DNA of 64,000 bases, from assembly GCF_900100305.1 (NCBI RefSeq), contig NZ_FNEY01000015.1, forward strand, positions 44,892-108,891, written 5' to 3'. The position numbers were made by a program, and so were the translations under genes. Source of the stretch: Paracidovorax citrulli. Lineage in GTDB: Bacteria > Pseudomonadota > Gammaproteobacteria > Burkholderiales > Burkholderiaceae_C. Below the pieces are notes generated by a model. The model made no database searches. It was not told the DNA's origin and saw nothing but the letters and a program-made list of their open reading frames with translations. Shown one piece after another: positions 37,872 through 48,346 of the stretch (its first letter is position 1; each line of letters begins with the position of its first letter).

Positions 37872-39191
37872 TCAGGCCGCCGTGGCGGTGCCCGGAGCGC
37901 CTGCGGGGGCGTCGTCGGCCTGGGTGTCCAGCGTGGCGGCGTGCACGGCCGCATCCTCTTCCGACAGCAGGGCGTCTTCCCACTTCGCCACGACCGCGGC
38001 GGCGATGGAGTTGCCCACGGCATTCGTCGCCGAGCGGCCCATGTCCAGGAAGGTGTCCACGCCCAGGATCAGCAGCAGGCCGGCCTCGGGGATGTGGAAC
38101 TGGTTCAGCGTGGCGGCGATCACCACCAGGGAGGCGCGCGGCACGCCGGCCATGCCCTTGGAGGTGAGCATCAGGATCAGCAGCATGGTGATCTGCGTCT
38201 CGATCGGCAGGTGGATGCCGTAGGCCTGCGCGATGAACAGCGTGGCGAACGTGCAGTAGATCATCGAGCCATCGAGGTTGAACGAGTAGCCCAGCGGCAT
38301 CACGAAGCTGGACACCCGGCGCTTCACGCCGAAGCGGTCGAGCGCGTCCAGCAGCTTGGGGTAGGCGGCTTCGGAGCTGGCCGTGGCGAAGGACAGCAGG
38401 AACGCCTCGCGGATGTTGCGCAGCAGCTTGAACACGCGGCCGCGCAGCGCGATGAAACCCGCGGTGATCAGCAGGGCCCACAGCAGCAGCAGGCCCAGGT
38501 AGAACTGGCCCATGAACACCGCGAACTTGAGCAGGATGCCCAGGCCGTTCACCGCCACCGTGGCGGCCATGGCGGCGAACACCGCCACGGGTGCGAAGCG
38601 CATCACGTAGCCGGTGATCTTGAGCATGGCGTGGGACAGCTCCTCCACGCAGCGCACCAGCGTGCGGGCCTTGTCGCCGAGGCCGGCGAGCGCGACGCCG
38701 AAGAACATCGAGAACACCACGATCTGCAGGATCTCGTTGTTGGCCATCGCCTCCGCGAACGACTTGGGCACGAGATGGTTCACGAACTCCTTGAGCGTGA
38801 ACTTGCCCGTGGCCAGCTGCGTCGCCTGGTGGGTGTCCGGCAGCGGCAGGCCCAGGTTGGCGCCGGGCTGGAGCACGTTGGCCAGGACCAGGCCCAGGGC
38901 CAGCGAGACCAGCGAGGCCGTCAGGAACCACGCCATGGCCTTGAGGAACACGCGGCCCACGGCGGCGGCGTCACCCATGTGGGCGATGCCCACCACCAGG
39001 GTGGAGAAGACCAGCGGCGCGATCAGCATCTTGATGAGCCGCAGGAAGATGTCCGAGAGGATCGATACGTAACCCGCGACCGCCGCCTTGTCCGCGACGT
39101 GCGTGTTGATCAGGTATCCGGTGAGGATGCCGATGAGCATCGCGATCAGGATGCTGACCGTAGGGGGAAGCTTTCTTTTGTTCTCTGGCAT
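37872..39191 (-). CDS. Dicarboxylate/amino acid:cation symporter (DAACS family, DctA/GltP-like)
   Basis: 439 residues with about eight membrane segments plus re-entrant loops. The serine-rich hairpin FATASSEAAYP, the NLDGSMIY motif and the second hairpin GMAGVPRASLVV are the substrate and cation sites. It imports C4-dicarboxylates or glutamate/aspartate with protons or sodium; DctA and GltP cannot be told apart with confidence. The ATG at 39191 gives MPENKRKLPPTVSI. A strong terminator follows. Confidence 0.92.
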   Translation of the reverse strand: MPENKRKLPPTVSILIAMLIGILTGYLINTHVADKAAVAGYVSILSDIFLRLIKMLIAPLVFSTLVVGIAHMGDAAAVGRVFLKAMAWFLTASLVSLALGLVLANVLQPGANLGLPLPDTHQATQLATGKFTLKEFVNHLVPKSFAEAMANNEILQIVVFSMFFGVALAGLGDKARTLVRCVEELSHAMLKITGYVMRFAPVAVFAAMAATVAVNGLGILLKFAVFMGQFYLGLLLLWALLITAGFIALRGRVFKLLRNIREAFLLSFATASSEAAYPKLLDALDRFGVKRRVSSFVMPLGYSFNLDGSMIYCTFATLFIAQAYGIHLPIETQITMLLILMLTSKGMAGVPRASLVVIAATLNQFHIPEAGLLLILGVDTFLDMGRSATNAVGNSIAAAVVAKWEDALLSEEDAAVHAATLDTQADDAPAGAPGTATAA

Positions 39192-39343
39192 GGTGCTAGG
39201 CAGAAATGAGCGATGGGTCCCCTGGCGCTCTCCTTGCGCCGTTGGCGGGGGTGGCGCATTGTCGTTCAATACGTGTGCGTACCCGGGCCGCAACGCGCCC
39301 GCCTTGCGGCTGCGCAAAGGCCTTCACTCCTACAATCCGAAAT

Positions 39344-40207
39344 ATGACAGCCACCGCTCCGGCCGTGCCCGCGGCCTCCCTCCCGCCGTTTCCGGACCTG
39401 CCCGCCGTCCGGCTGCACGGCCCCCGGGCAGGCGCCGCCACCGTCGCTTTCCAAGGGGCGCAGGTGCTTTCCTGGACCACCGCGGACGGCGTCGAGCGCC
39501 TTTTTCTGAGCCCCCGGTCGGCCCATGACGGACACACGGCGATCCGCGGCGGGGTGCCGGTTTGCTGCCCCCAATTCAACCAGCGGGGGGCTTTGCCCAA
39601 GCATGGCTTTATGCGAAATTTGCCTTGGAAATTGGTATCCGAGTCGTCAAACGGTCACGTGACGGGTGCCGTGATGGCGCTCGGGGACGACGAGGCCACC
39701 CGCGCGCTCTGGCCCCATGCCTTCCAGGCCCTGCTGGCCGTGGAGCTGTCCGAAGACGCCCTGCGCCTGTCGCTCACCCTGCGCAACTCCGGTGATGCGC
39801 CCTGGTCCTTCACCGGCGCGCTGCATACCTATCTGCGGGTGGCGGACATCGCCCGGGCGCAGGTGGACGGGCTGCAGGGCTGCGCCCGCTGGGACGCCGT
39901 CGCCGACCGGCGCGGCATGCAGGAAGGCGCGGTGCGCTTCGACGGTGAATACGACAGCGTGTTCGAGGCCCCGGGCGCGCCGCTGCGCGTGGACACGGGG
40001 CAGGGCGTGCTGGCCGCCACCCAGGGCGGCTGGGCCGAGAATGTCGTCTGGAATCCCGGCGCCCAGCGCTGCGCGGCGCTGCCGGACATGCCCGGGGACG
40101 GCTTCCGCCACATGCTGTGCGTGGAGGCTGCCTGCGTGCACCGGCCCGTCGAAGTGGCGCCGGGCGCCGAATGGACCGGCTGGCAGCGGTTCGAAGTGCT
40201 GCGCTGA
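39344..40207 (+). CDS. D-hexose-6-phosphate mutarotase homologue (YeaD family)
   Basis: 287 residues, aldose-1-epimerase-like beta-sandwich. [19 protein letters not shown] and [12 protein letters not shown] are conserved YeaD-family segments, including the catalytic His in the HGF motif and the Glu in WNPGA-side strands (assigned by family, not structurally). It interconverts anomers of glucose-6-phosphate. The ATG at 39344 was preferred over an upstream start that crosses the divergent symporter promoter. hisF follows after 72 bases. Confidence 0.88.
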   Translation: MTATAPAVPAASLPPFPDLPAVRLHGPRAGAATVAFQGAQVLSWTTADGVERLFLSPRSAHDGHTAIRGGVPVCCPQFNQRGALPKHGFMRNLPWKLVSESSNGHVTGAVMALGDDEATRALWPHAFQALLAVELSEDALRLSLTLRNSGDAPWSFTGALHTYLRVADIARAQVDGLQGCARWDAVADRRGMQEGAVRFDGEYDSVFEAPGAPLRVDTGQGVLAATQGGWAENVVWNPGAQRCAALPDMPGDGFRHMLCVEAACVHRPVEVAPGAEWTGWQRFEVLR

Positions 40208-40231
40208 CGGCTCCCTGGGTTCCGTTCCCCG

Positions 40232-40266
40232 TTCCTCTTTTCTTCCTTCCTTTCCCTTTCTCTCTC
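40232..40266 (+). other. 35-base pyrimidine tract before hisF
   Basis: From 40232 to 40266 every base is C or T, ending 13 bases before the hisF ATG. Similar runs lie before hisA (about 20,330-20,360) and the MHS transporter (48145-48177). No ribosome binding site is obvious in the hisF leader, so the tract may matter for translation, for example by S1 binding (inference). Confidence 0.5.
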
Positions 40267-40279
40267 GCAGGACCCGCCC

Positions 40280-41080
40280 ATGCTGGCCAAACGCATCATT
40301 CCCTGTCTGGACGTCACCGGAGGCCGCGTCGTGAAGGGCGTGAACTTCCTGGAGCTGCGCGATGCCGGCGACCCGGTGGAGATCGCCGCGCGCTACAACG
40401 GCCAGGGTGCCGACGAGCTCACTTTCCTGGACATCACCGCCACCAGCGACGGGCGCGACCTGATCCTGCCCATCATCGAGGCCGTGGCCAGCCAGGTGTT
40501 CATCCCCCTCACGGTGGGCGGCGGCGTGCGCACCGTGGAGGACGTGCGGCGCCTGCTGAACGCGGGCGCGGACAAGACCAGTTTCAATTCCGCCGCCATC
40601 GCCAACCCGGAGGTGATCGACGCCGCCTCCGCGAAATACGGCGCGCAGTGCATCGTGGTGGCCATCGACGCCAAGCGCCGCACCCCCGAGGAGGCCGCGC
40701 GCCCCGGCCCGGACGGCGCGCCCCGCGGCGAAGGCTGGGACGTGTACAGCCATGGCGGGCGCAAGAACACCGGCCTGGACGCCGTGCAGTGGGCCGCCGA
40801 GATGGCGCGCCGCGGCGCGGGCGAGATCCTGCTCACCAGCATGGACCGGGACGGCACCAAGTCCGGCTTCGACCTGGCCCTGACCCGCGCCGTGAGCGAC
40901 GCGGTGAGCGTGCCGGTGATCGCCTCGGGCGGCGTGGGCGGCCTCGACGACCTGGCCGACGGCGTGCAGCAGGGCGGGGCGGACGCGGTCCTGGCCGCCA
41001 GCATCTTCCACTATGGCGAATACACGGTGGCGCAGGCCAAGGAACGCATGGCCGCACGGGGCATTCCCGTGCGCCTCTAG
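40280..41080 (+). CDS. hisF: Imidazole glycerol phosphate synthase cyclase subunit
   Basis: 266 residues, TIM barrel. The catalytic Asp11 in [14 protein letters not shown] and the Asp in [11 protein letters not shown] are present, with phosphate loops [10 protein letters not shown] and [11 protein letters not shown]. It uses HisH-derived ammonia to form imidazole glycerol phosphate and AICAR. It resumes the his genes after the Pel block and leads hisI-hisE. Confidence 0.96.
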   Translation: MLAKRIIPCLDVTGGRVVKGVNFLELRDAGDPVEIAARYNGQGADELTFLDITATSDGRDLILPIIEAVASQVFIPLTVGGGVRTVEDVRRLLNAGADKTSFNSAAIANPEVIDAASAKYGAQCIVVAIDAKRRTPEEAARPGPDGAPRGEGWDVYSHGGRKNTGLDAVQWAAEMARRGAGEILLTSMDRDGTKSGFDLALTRAVSDAVSVPVIASGGVGGLDDLADGVQQGGADAVLAASIFHYGEYTVAQAKERMAARGIPVRL

Positions 41081-41145
41081 GGGCATTCCCCCGGAGGACA
41101 TCCTGGTTCATGCTGCAGTGCAACAAAAAAGCGGAGAATGGGGCG

Positions 41146-41535
41146 ATGAGCTGGCTCGATGAAGTGAAATGGGATGCGCAGGGCCTCGTGCCCGTGATCG
41201 CGCAGGAAGCGGCCACGGGCGACGTGCTCATGTTCGCCTGGATGAACCGCGAGGCGCTGGCCAAAACGGCAGAACTCGGTCGCGCGGTGTATTTCAGCCG
41301 CTCGCGCGGCAGGCTGTGGTTCAAGGGCGAGGAGTCCGGCCACGTGCAGACCGTGCACGAGATCCGGCTCGATTGCGACAACGACGTGGTGCTGCTCAAG
41401 GTGACCCAGCTGGGCCACGAGCCCGGCATCGCCTGCCACACCGGCCGGCACAGCTGCTTCTTCAGCGTGCTGAAGGACGGCGCCTGGCAGGCCGTCGATC
41501 CGGTCTTGAAAGACCCCGAATCCATCTACAAGTGA
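41146..41535 (+). CDS. hisI: Phosphoribosyl-AMP cyclohydrolase
   Basis: 129 residues, the monofunctional enzyme. [32 protein letters not shown] and the zinc/magnesium sites [11 protein letters not shown] and [13 protein letters not shown] are visible. The ATG at 41146 has GGAG ten bases upstream; an in-frame ATG at 41110 would add 12 non-conserved residues. hisE starts 5 bases after its stop. Confidence 0.95.
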   Translation: MSWLDEVKWDAQGLVPVIAQEAATGDVLMFAWMNREALAKTAELGRAVYFSRSRGRLWFKGEESGHVQTVHEIRLDCDNDVVLLKVTQLGHEPGIACHTGRHSCFFSVLKDGAWQAVDPVLKDPESIYK

Positions 41536-41540
41536 CAGCG

Positions 41541-41954
41541 ATGACCCACGATTCCCTTTCGCCCGTGGCCGCCCCGGCCGTGCATTCCGGCGACGCGCTC
41601 GCCCGGCTCGCCGCCGTGATCGAGAGCCGCAAGCCCGCCAACGGCGGCGACGCCGACAAGAGCTACGTCGCGCGCCTGCTGCACAAGGGCCCGGACGCCT
41701 TCCTCAAGAAGATCGGCGAAGAGGCCACCGAGGTGGTCATGGCCGCCAAGGACGTGGACCACGGCGCGGACGCCTCCAAGCTCGTTTACGAGGTGGCCGA
41801 CCTCTGGTTCCACTCCATGATCGCCCTGGCGCACTACGGCCTGGCGCCCGCCGACGTGGTGGCCGAGCTGGAGCGCCGCGAAGGCACCAGCGGCATCGAG
41901 GAAAAGGCGCTGCGCAAGTCGCTGCAGCGCGCCGCCGAGGAAGCCCAACCCTGA
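41541..41954 (+). CDS. hisE: Phosphoribosyl-ATP pyrophosphatase
   Basis: 137 residues, all-alpha MazG-like fold. [20 protein letters not shown] then [11 protein letters not shown] and [16 protein letters not shown] are the metal-binding helices. It hydrolyses PR-ATP to PR-AMP. The N-terminal 30 residues are longer than usual and weakly conserved. Last his gene; hisI and hisE are separate genes here, unlike the fused E. coli protein. Confidence 0.95.
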   Translation: MTHDSLSPVAAPAVHSGDALARLAAVIESRKPANGGDADKSYVARLLHKGPDAFLKKIGEEATEVVMAAKDVDHGADASKLVYEVADLWFHSMIALAHYGLAPADVVAELERREGTSGIEEKALRKSLQRAAEEAQP

Positions 41955-41965
41955 GGACCATCCCC

Positions 41966-42352
41966 ATGAGCCGCAACGACATCACCGACATCGAGACCGA
42001 CCAGCGTGCCGATTCCCTGAAGACCGTCGGCTGGGTGAGCTACATCCTGCACCTCATCGTGGCCGTGGGCGCCGTCATCCCGGGCGCGCAGCCCGGCGCG
42101 GCGCTGCTGATCATCGCCCTCGTCATCGACCTGGTGAAGAAAACCGATGCCGAGGGCACGTGGCAGGCCTCGCACTTTTCCTGGCGCATCCGCACCGTGA
42201 TCTGGGCCGGCGTGCTGTACGTGCTCACGGCGCCGCTGTGGATATTGATCTTCCCCGGCTGGATCGCCTGGGGCCTGATCTCCATCTGGTTCCTCTACCG
42301 CATCGTGCGCGGCATGGTCGCCATGAACAAGGGCCAGGCCATCGATGTCTGA
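41966..42352 (+). CDS. Small membrane protein, DUF4870-like
   Basis: 128 residues with three membrane segments: SYILHLIVAVGAVIPG, ALLIIALVIDLVK and a hairpin VIWAGVLYVLTAPLWILIFP then AWGLISIWFLYRIVRG. The pattern fits the DUF4870 membrane family, function unknown. It starts 11 bases after hisE and overlaps the patatin gene by 8 bases, so it is part of the same transcript. Confidence 0.75.
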   Translation: MSRNDITDIETDQRADSLKTVGWVSYILHLIVAVGAVIPGAQPGAALLIIALVIDLVKKTDAEGTWQASHFSWRIRTVIWAGVLYVLTAPLWILIFPGWIAWGLISIWFLYRIVRGMVAMNKGQAIDV

Positions 42353-43382
42353 ACGGGCTGCGCCGGCGCCGGGCTCGGTGCCCCTCAACCTCGCCCTGCA
42401 GGGCGGCGGATCGCACGGCGCGCTCACCTGGGGCGTGCTGGACGCGCTGCTGGAAGACGGCCGCTTCCACTTCGAGGGCATCAGCGGCACCAGCGCCGGC
42501 GCGATGAACGCGGTGACGCTGGCCCACGGCTTCGCCCAGGCCGCCCACCAGAACCCCGGACTGCGCGGCGAGGCGCTCCACGAGCGCGGCTGCGCCATGG
42601 CGCGCGAGGCCCTGACGCGGCTCTGGGAGGGCGTGGGCGCCATGGGCAGCCAGATGTGGGGCGTGCCGCTCGCCTCCTCGCCCCTCATGGGCATGATGTC
42701 GCAGTGGCTGTCGCCCTACCAGACCAATCCGCTGGACATCAACCCGCTGCGCCGGCTGCTGGAGCGCGAGGTCGATTTCGACGTATTGCGCGACGCGCCC
42801 GGGCCGCGAGTCTTCGTCTGCGCCACCAACGTGCGCACCGGCCGCGGCGTGATCTTCTCGGGCCAGCGCCTGAGCGCCGACGCGGTCATGGCCTCGGCCT
42901 GCCTGCCGCTGCTCTTCAAGGCGGTGCAGATCGAGGGCGAGCACTACTGGGACGGCGGCTACTCCGGCAACCCCGCGCTGCACCCGCTGATCTACAAGAC
43001 GCGCTGCGCCGACATCCTGCTGGTGCAGATCAACCCCATCGAGCACACCGAACTGCCCGACAGCGCCGCCGACATCATGGAGCGCATGAACGAGGTCACC
43101 TTCAACGCCGGCCTGCTGGCCGAGATGCGCGCCATCGAGTTCGTGCGGCGCCTGCTGGCCGAGGGCAAGCTGGACGCGCAGCGCTACAAGAGCGTGCGCA
43201 TGCACCGCATCGATGGCGGCTCCGTGCTGGCCGAGTTCGGCGCCTCCAGCAAGCTGCGCGCCGACCTGCCGTTCGTGCGCCAGCTCTTCGCGCTGGGCCG
43301 CGCGGCCGGGCAGGACTGGATCGCCCGCCACCACGGGGACGTCGGGGTGCGGCCCACGGTGAACATCGCCGACAATGCCTGA
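42345..43382 (+). CDS. Patatin-like phospholipase
   Basis: 345 residues. The patatin Ser-Asp dyad is clear: the oxyanion loop GGGSHGAL, nucleophile elbow GTSAG (about residue 50) and the Asp of YWDGGYSGNPAL (about 205). No signal peptide is seen, so a cytosolic or type-secreted acyl hydrolase is expected. Some bacterial patatins are secreted effectors, but nothing here points to that: there is no PIP box, and it is embedded in the his-tat housekeeping transcript. Confidence 0.88.
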   Translation: MSERAAPAPGSVPLNLALQGGGSHGALTWGVLDALLEDGRFHFEGISGTSAGAMNAVTLAHGFAQAAHQNPGLRGEALHERGCAMAREALTRLWEGVGAMGSQMWGVPLASSPLMGMMSQWLSPYQTNPLDINPLRRLLEREVDFDVLRDAPGPRVFVCATNVRTGRGVIFSGQRLSADAVMASACLPLLFKAVQIEGEHYWDGGYSGNPALHPLIYKTRCADILLVQINPIEHTELPDSAADIMERMNEVTFNAGLLAEMRAIEFVRRLLAEGKLDAQRYKSVRMHRIDGGSVLAEFGASSKLRADLPFVRQLFALGRAAGQDWIARHHGDVGVRPTVNIADNA

Positions 43383-43415
43383 CGCGTTTCCCGACCCGAT
43401 TCCCTTTCCCACGCC

Positions 43416-43772
43416 ATGCACGATCCCGACTGCCTCTTCTGCAAGATCATCGCCGGCCGGATTCCCTCGCGGAAGGTCTATGAGGACGACGAAGTCTTCG
43501 CCTTCCACGACATCCACCCCGGCGCGCCCGTCCACTTCCTCATGGTGCCCAAGCAGCACGTGCATTCCATGGCCGGCGTGACCGACGCCCATGCCGGCGT
43601 GCTGGGCCGCATGATGGTGCTGGCGCCCAAGCTGGCGCTGGAGCAGGGCTGCAATCCCTATCCGGACGGCGGATTCCGCATCGTGGTAAATACCGGTACT
43701 GAGGGTGGCCAGGAAGTGCACCACCTCCATCTGCACGTGATGGGCGGTCCCCGCCCCTGGCTGAAGGGCTGA
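43416..43772 (+). CDS. HIT-family nucleotide-binding protein
   Basis: 118 residues. CLFCKIIAGRIPSRKVYEDD opens the HINT-type fold and HHLHLHVMGG is the histidine-triad motif. HINT proteins hydrolyse adenosine phosphoramidates. It lies between the patatin gene and tatA. Confidence 0.93.
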   Translation: MHDPDCLFCKIIAGRIPSRKVYEDDEVFAFHDIHPGAPVHFLMVPKQHVHSMAGVTDAHAGVLGRMMVLAPKLALEQGCNPYPDGGFRIVVNTGTEGGQEVHHLHLHVMGGPRPWLKG

Positions 43773-43857
43773 AACCGCCCCCGGCGGCGGTCAGGGATAT
43801 GAAACTTCCGTGACTTGCGCCGAGTCTAGAATGGGCCGTATTCGTTAGGAGATTTCC

Positions 43858-44109
43858 ATGGGTTCCTTTTCCATCTGGCACTGGCTGATCGTGCTGCTCA
43901 TCGTGGTGATGGTGTTCGGCACGAAGAAGCTCAAGAACATCGGCTCCGACCTCGGCGGTGCCGTGAAGGGCTTCAAGGACGGCATGAAGGACGGCAGCAC
44001 GCCCGAGGGCACGCCCGCCTCCACGCCCCCCGCCGGGCAGGTGACGAACCAGCAGGCGCACGCCGCCGACCCGGGCACGATCGACGTCGAGGCCAAGCAC
44101 AAGGGCTGA
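43858..44109 (+). CDS. tatA: Twin-arginine translocase subunit TatA
   Basis: 83 residues: membrane helix [19 protein letters not shown], an amphipathic helix ([19 protein letters not shown]) and a disordered tail. FGTKKL and F-K-DGM are TatA hallmarks. TatA forms the size-fitted pore for folded proteins. AGGAG lies 7 bases before the ATG. Confidence 0.95.
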   Translation: MGSFSIWHWLIVLLIVVMVFGTKKLKNIGSDLGGAVKGFKDGMKDGSTPEGTPASTPPAGQVTNQQAHAADPGTIDVEAKHKG

Positions 44110-44163
44110 CCGCTCCTGTCTCCCGTCCCCCTGTTTCCCTGCTGACCCGTCCTCCCGCCTTCC

Positions 44164-44658
44164 ATGATCGACATCGGCCTCTCCAAGATGGCGCTGATCG
44201 GCGCCGTGGCGCTCATCGTCATCGGCCCCGAGAAGCTGCCCCGCGTCGCGCGCACCGTAGGCACCCTGCTGGGCAAGGCGCAGCGCTACGTGGCCGACGT
44301 GAAGGCCGAGGTCAACCGCTCCATGGAGCTGGACGAGCTGCGCAAGATGAAAGACACGGTGGAGACCGCCGCGCGCGACGTCCACCACAGCTTCCAGACC
44401 CACGCGAGCGAATTCCAGAAGGACTGGGAATCCGGCACCTCCGACGCGGCCGCAGCCGGCCACGACGGCGCCCTGGATCCCGCCGCCCTCGAGGGACCAT
44501 CGTCCCGCATCGTTCCGACCTACAAGCACCCCGGCAAGAACTGGCGCCTCAAGCGCAGTGCCACCCCGCAGTGGTACAAGGCGCGCGCCGGCGTGCGCAC
44601 CAAGGCCCAGTCGGGCGCGGCGCGCGTCGCGCGCTTCCGGCCCCGCAAGTTCCAGTGA
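44164..44658 (+). CDS. tatB: Twin-arginine translocase subunit TatB
   Basis: 164 residues. [20 protein letters not shown] with [13 protein letters not shown] is the TatB start, including the Glu in the membrane hinge. A long amphipathic helix and a basic tail follow. It receives Tat substrates together with TatC. Confidence 0.94.
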   Translation: MIDIGLSKMALIGAVALIVIGPEKLPRVARTVGTLLGKAQRYVADVKAEVNRSMELDELRKMKDTVETAARDVHHSFQTHASEFQKDWESGTSDAAAAGHDGALDPAALEGPSSRIVPTYKHPGKNWRLKRSATPQWYKARAGVRTKAQSGAARVARFRPRKFQ

Positions 44659-44712
44659 TGGCCCGCTGACGGCCGCGTCCGCGCGGCCCCGCGCGGGCCG
44701 CCCACCTCCACC

Positions 44713-45510
44713 ATGTCCGAAAAACCCTCCCTCGAAGACGAGCTGGCCGGTACCGAGCAGCCCTTCGTCGCGCACCTCATGGAGCTGCGCGACCGCCTCA
44801 TCAAGGCCGTCGTCGCCGTCGGCATCGTCGGGGTCGTGCTCTTCTTCTATCCCGGGCCGGGCCGGCTCTACGACCTGCTCGCCGCCCCCCTGGTGGCGCA
44901 CCTGCCCGCGGGCGCGACGCTGATCGCCACCTCGGTGATCTCGCCCTTCATGGTGCCGATCAAGATCCTGCTGATGTCGGCCTTCCTGATCGCCCTGCCC
45001 GTGGTGCTCTACCAGGTCTGGGCCTTCGTGGCGCCGGGCCTGTACTCGCACGAGAAGAAGCTCGTGCTGCCCCTGGTCGTCTCCAGCACCGTGCTGTTCT
45101 TCGCCGGCGTGGCGTTCTGCTACTTCTTCGTGTTCGGGCAGGTGTTCAGCTTCATCCAGAGCTTCGCGCCCAAGAGCATCACCGCCGCGCCGGACATCGA
45201 AGCCTACCTGAGCTTCGTGCTCACCATGTTCCTGGCCTTCGGCCTGGCCTTCGAGGTGCCCGTGGTCGTCGTCGTGCTGGCGCGCATGGGCATCGTGGAC
45301 GTGGCCAAGCTCAAGAGCTTCCGCGGCTACTTCATCGTCGTCGCCTTCATCATCGCCGCCGTCGTCACCCCGCCGGACGTGGTGTCCCAGCTCGCGCTGG
45401 CCGTGCCCATGTGCCTGCTGTACGAACTGGGCATCTGGGCGGCGCAGATCTTCATCCGGCACACGCAGGCGCCGGAGGATGCGGCGGAGCAGCGGGAGCC
45501 GTCGGCCTGA
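44713..45510 (+). CDS. tatC: Twin-arginine translocase subunit TatC
   Basis: 265 residues with six membrane segments. The N-terminal FVAHLMELRDRLIKAV and the FVAPGLYSHEKKLVLPLV loop are the conserved signal-peptide binding region. It completes tatABC. No clear intrinsic terminator follows; an imperfect hairpin GGGTGA/TCACCC lies at 45628-45648. Confidence 0.95.
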   Translation: MSEKPSLEDELAGTEQPFVAHLMELRDRLIKAVVAVGIVGVVLFFYPGPGRLYDLLAAPLVAHLPAGATLIATSVISPFMVPIKILLMSAFLIALPVVLYQVWAFVAPGLYSHEKKLVLPLVVSSTVLFFAGVAFCYFFVFGQVFSFIQSFAPKSITAAPDIEAYLSFVLTMFLAFGLAFEVPVVVVVLARMGIVDVAKLKSFRGYFIVVAFIIAAVVTPPDVVSQLALAVPMCLLYELGIWAAQIFIRHTQAPEDAAEQREPSA

Positions 45511-45705
45511 GGGTTGCCTGCACCCATCCTCTGCAGGCCACGGAATCACAGAAGCAGAACACCCGTTTGCGTCTGCTGGCGGACTACCGCTGCTCCATCT
45601 GCGCGGAAAGTTAGTGGTGTGGGCCCGGGGTGAAGTTGCTATTCACCCGGTGACCCCTGTGCGCGAAACACTGATCCGCTGTTCTTGATTTCAAATCTGA
45701 TGCGA

Positions 45706-45767
45706 TTCGGAATGGTGGAAAAATCTTCGCTCTTCGTTCACTGAAATTTCCATATTGGAATGATACT
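45706..45767 (+). promoter_or_regulatory. PIP box and -10-like element upstream of effector candidate 1
   Basis: TTCGG (45706-45710), 15 bases, TTCGC (45726-45730): a perfect plant-inducible-promoter box of the form TTCGB-N15-TTCGB, bound by HrpX/HrpB-type activators of type III secretion genes. After 31 bases lies GATACT (45762-45767), close to but not matching the YANNNT -10 element. The gene at 45787 follows directly. Confidence 0.75.
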
Positions 45768-45786
45768 GAAGGTAGTCATTCAATCA

Positions 45787-46434
45787 ATGAAATCCTTCAT
45801 GATCAATACTTCCATCAAAACAACTGGCAACCATAAAATCTACTCGTCTTCTACCCAAGAGCCACAACGCCATGCACCGCAAGCAGACGCAGGTTCTGCT
45901 TCCAAACTGATCCATCCTGCATTGCAGGGTCTGCCATCGATCCCGCACGGGGGGGCAACCCCACGGCAGGCGCTGGTCAACTCACCGCTTGCCGAGCATG
46001 CACGGCGCAGCGAGGCTTTCAAGGCACAACGCCAAGCTATTGCCATGCAACCCGGTCCGTCCAACCACCCGCACCTCATTGCCCTCGACAAGCTCGAGGC
46101 GCGTGGATTCGAGCCGGCAGCCGGGGGGATAAAAATTCCTCTTACGCCCAATTCGCTTCCCGGTGGTGGCAAGCGAGTCCAGACAGTTGGCACTTCATCG
46201 CGGGATGTCCATGTTGTTCCTGCCGGAATTGCTCCGCAACTTAGGGAAGCCATACAAGATAAGCAATTGATGATTCAGACGCTGACTCAAGAACTGGCAC
46301 AAGCAGAAGAGGAGGGTAATCCAGCTGAAATAGCACAGAACCAGCGACTGTTGGCCCAAGCTCGTCAAGATTTGGCTGGGTACATGAGGCAAGCCGCTGT
46401 ATACGGAGAAGAGAGTCGTCGGATTAACCGTTGA
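45787..46434 (+). CDS. Candidate type III secreted effector (unknown family)
   Basis: 215 residues from the ATG at 45787; ATGs at 45760 and 45799 are alternatives, and the PIP promoter argues against 45760. The first 50 residues are Ser/Thr/Gln-rich with few acids (MINTSIKTTGN, KIYSSSTQEPQ), typical of type III secretion signals. The middle (PALQGLPSIPHGG onward) shows no known domain, and residues about 155-205 look coiled-coil. Codon and base use are clearly lower in GC than tatC or the protease beside it, suggesting transfer. Function unknown; effector status is inferred from the PIP box, N-terminus and composition. Confidence 0.72.
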   Translation: MKSFMINTSIKTTGNHKIYSSSTQEPQRHAPQADAGSASKLIHPALQGLPSIPHGGATPRQALVNSPLAEHARRSEAFKAQRQAIAMQPGPSNHPHLIALDKLEARGFEPAAGGIKIPLTPNSLPGGGKRVQTVGTSSRDVHVVPAGIAPQLREAIQDKQLMIQTLTQELAQAEEEGNPAEIAQNQRLLAQARQDLAGYMRQAAVYGEESRRINR

Positions 46435-46830
46435 ATTTGAAGGAGTCCTGACCTGACCACTGCAGCCTTTTCCATCATTGGGGAAGGGTTTGCAGTGCAC
46501 CCAGGTCATTGATTCTGCATTGACGACAGGTGGCTTTCTTTATTCTCTTGTAGCAGGTATCTTTCCAGTGCTTCTGGACTTCACGCATCGCGGTAGTTTC
46601 GTCGCCAGTGACGGTTATCCCGGGCTTGAGCCAAGGTTTCCCTTGTAGATACATGGCACCAGCAGATTCAGCGCGATGTCGATCCGCTCGCGGAGGAAAT
46701 CATCAGTGACGGCCGGCGCTTGGTGCTCCGGGCGTCGATTCGCCGCTCCGTGCGTTTTCGGCCCCTCGCGTCGAACATCGCGCTTCTGCTTCTATTAGAG
46801 AGTCAACGACGAAACTACAGATGAATCCCC
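46435..46830. other. Region between effector candidate 1 and the DegS-like gene
   Basis: About 400 bases. An imperfect hairpin after the effector gene pairs CACTGCA (46458-46464) with TGCAGTG (46491-46497), a possible terminator without a T run. On the minus strand 46475-46654 is a 59-residue open frame (MYLQGKPWLKPGITVTGDET at its start, ending in the stop at 46475). In a neighbouring frame just upstream is DDFLRERIDIALNLLVP. It may be the decayed end of an unknown gene; I do not recognise it. Confidence 0.35.
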
Positions 46831-47976
<1,146 letters not shown>

Positions 47977-48346
47977 GGTGACAGGTGGGGCGGCAAAGGC
48001 CCACATTGTCGCCACTTTGCGCGGCCGTGGCCGTGGGAGGAGATGCCGAGGGCGAAAGCGGGGCCATTCGGACGCCTGGGAGAGCCCCTTTGGGGGAAAC
48101 CCTAAAATCGGGGCATGGCCGCTACCCGCGGCCTTTTGCTTTCGTTTTTTTCCTTTTCTTTCTTTTCTTTTTCTTCCAGCCCCGGCCCCGTGCCCGGCCG
48201 CCCGCACTCCACCCCCGCGGCCGGCCCTGCATTCCGCGCCACCCCCGCCACGCTCCGCTCCGGTCCGGCGGCCGCAAGAGAAAGCCCGGGCGCCGCCGCA
48301 TGCATGGCCGAGTCCGGGCCGCACCCGTGCATTTCCGGACCACGCC
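47977..48346. other. Divergent region between protease and transporter genes, with a pyrimidine tract
   Basis: 370 bases without a gene. From 48145 to 48177 all 33 bases are C or T (mostly T), unusual in this GC-rich sequence. The rest is GC-rich. Promoters for both flanking genes should lie here, but none was recognised. Confidence 0.5.

Noticed and set aside
42345..43382. Patatin as a secreted effector
   Set aside because: No PIP box, no signal peptide, and it is embedded with overlaps in the his-tat transcript; a housekeeping lipase is more likely.
46195..46509. 104-residue minus-strand frame antisense to effector candidate 1
   Set aside because: It is antisense to the coding stretch with the PIP promoter, is hydrophobic only by complement, and shows no start signal or domain.
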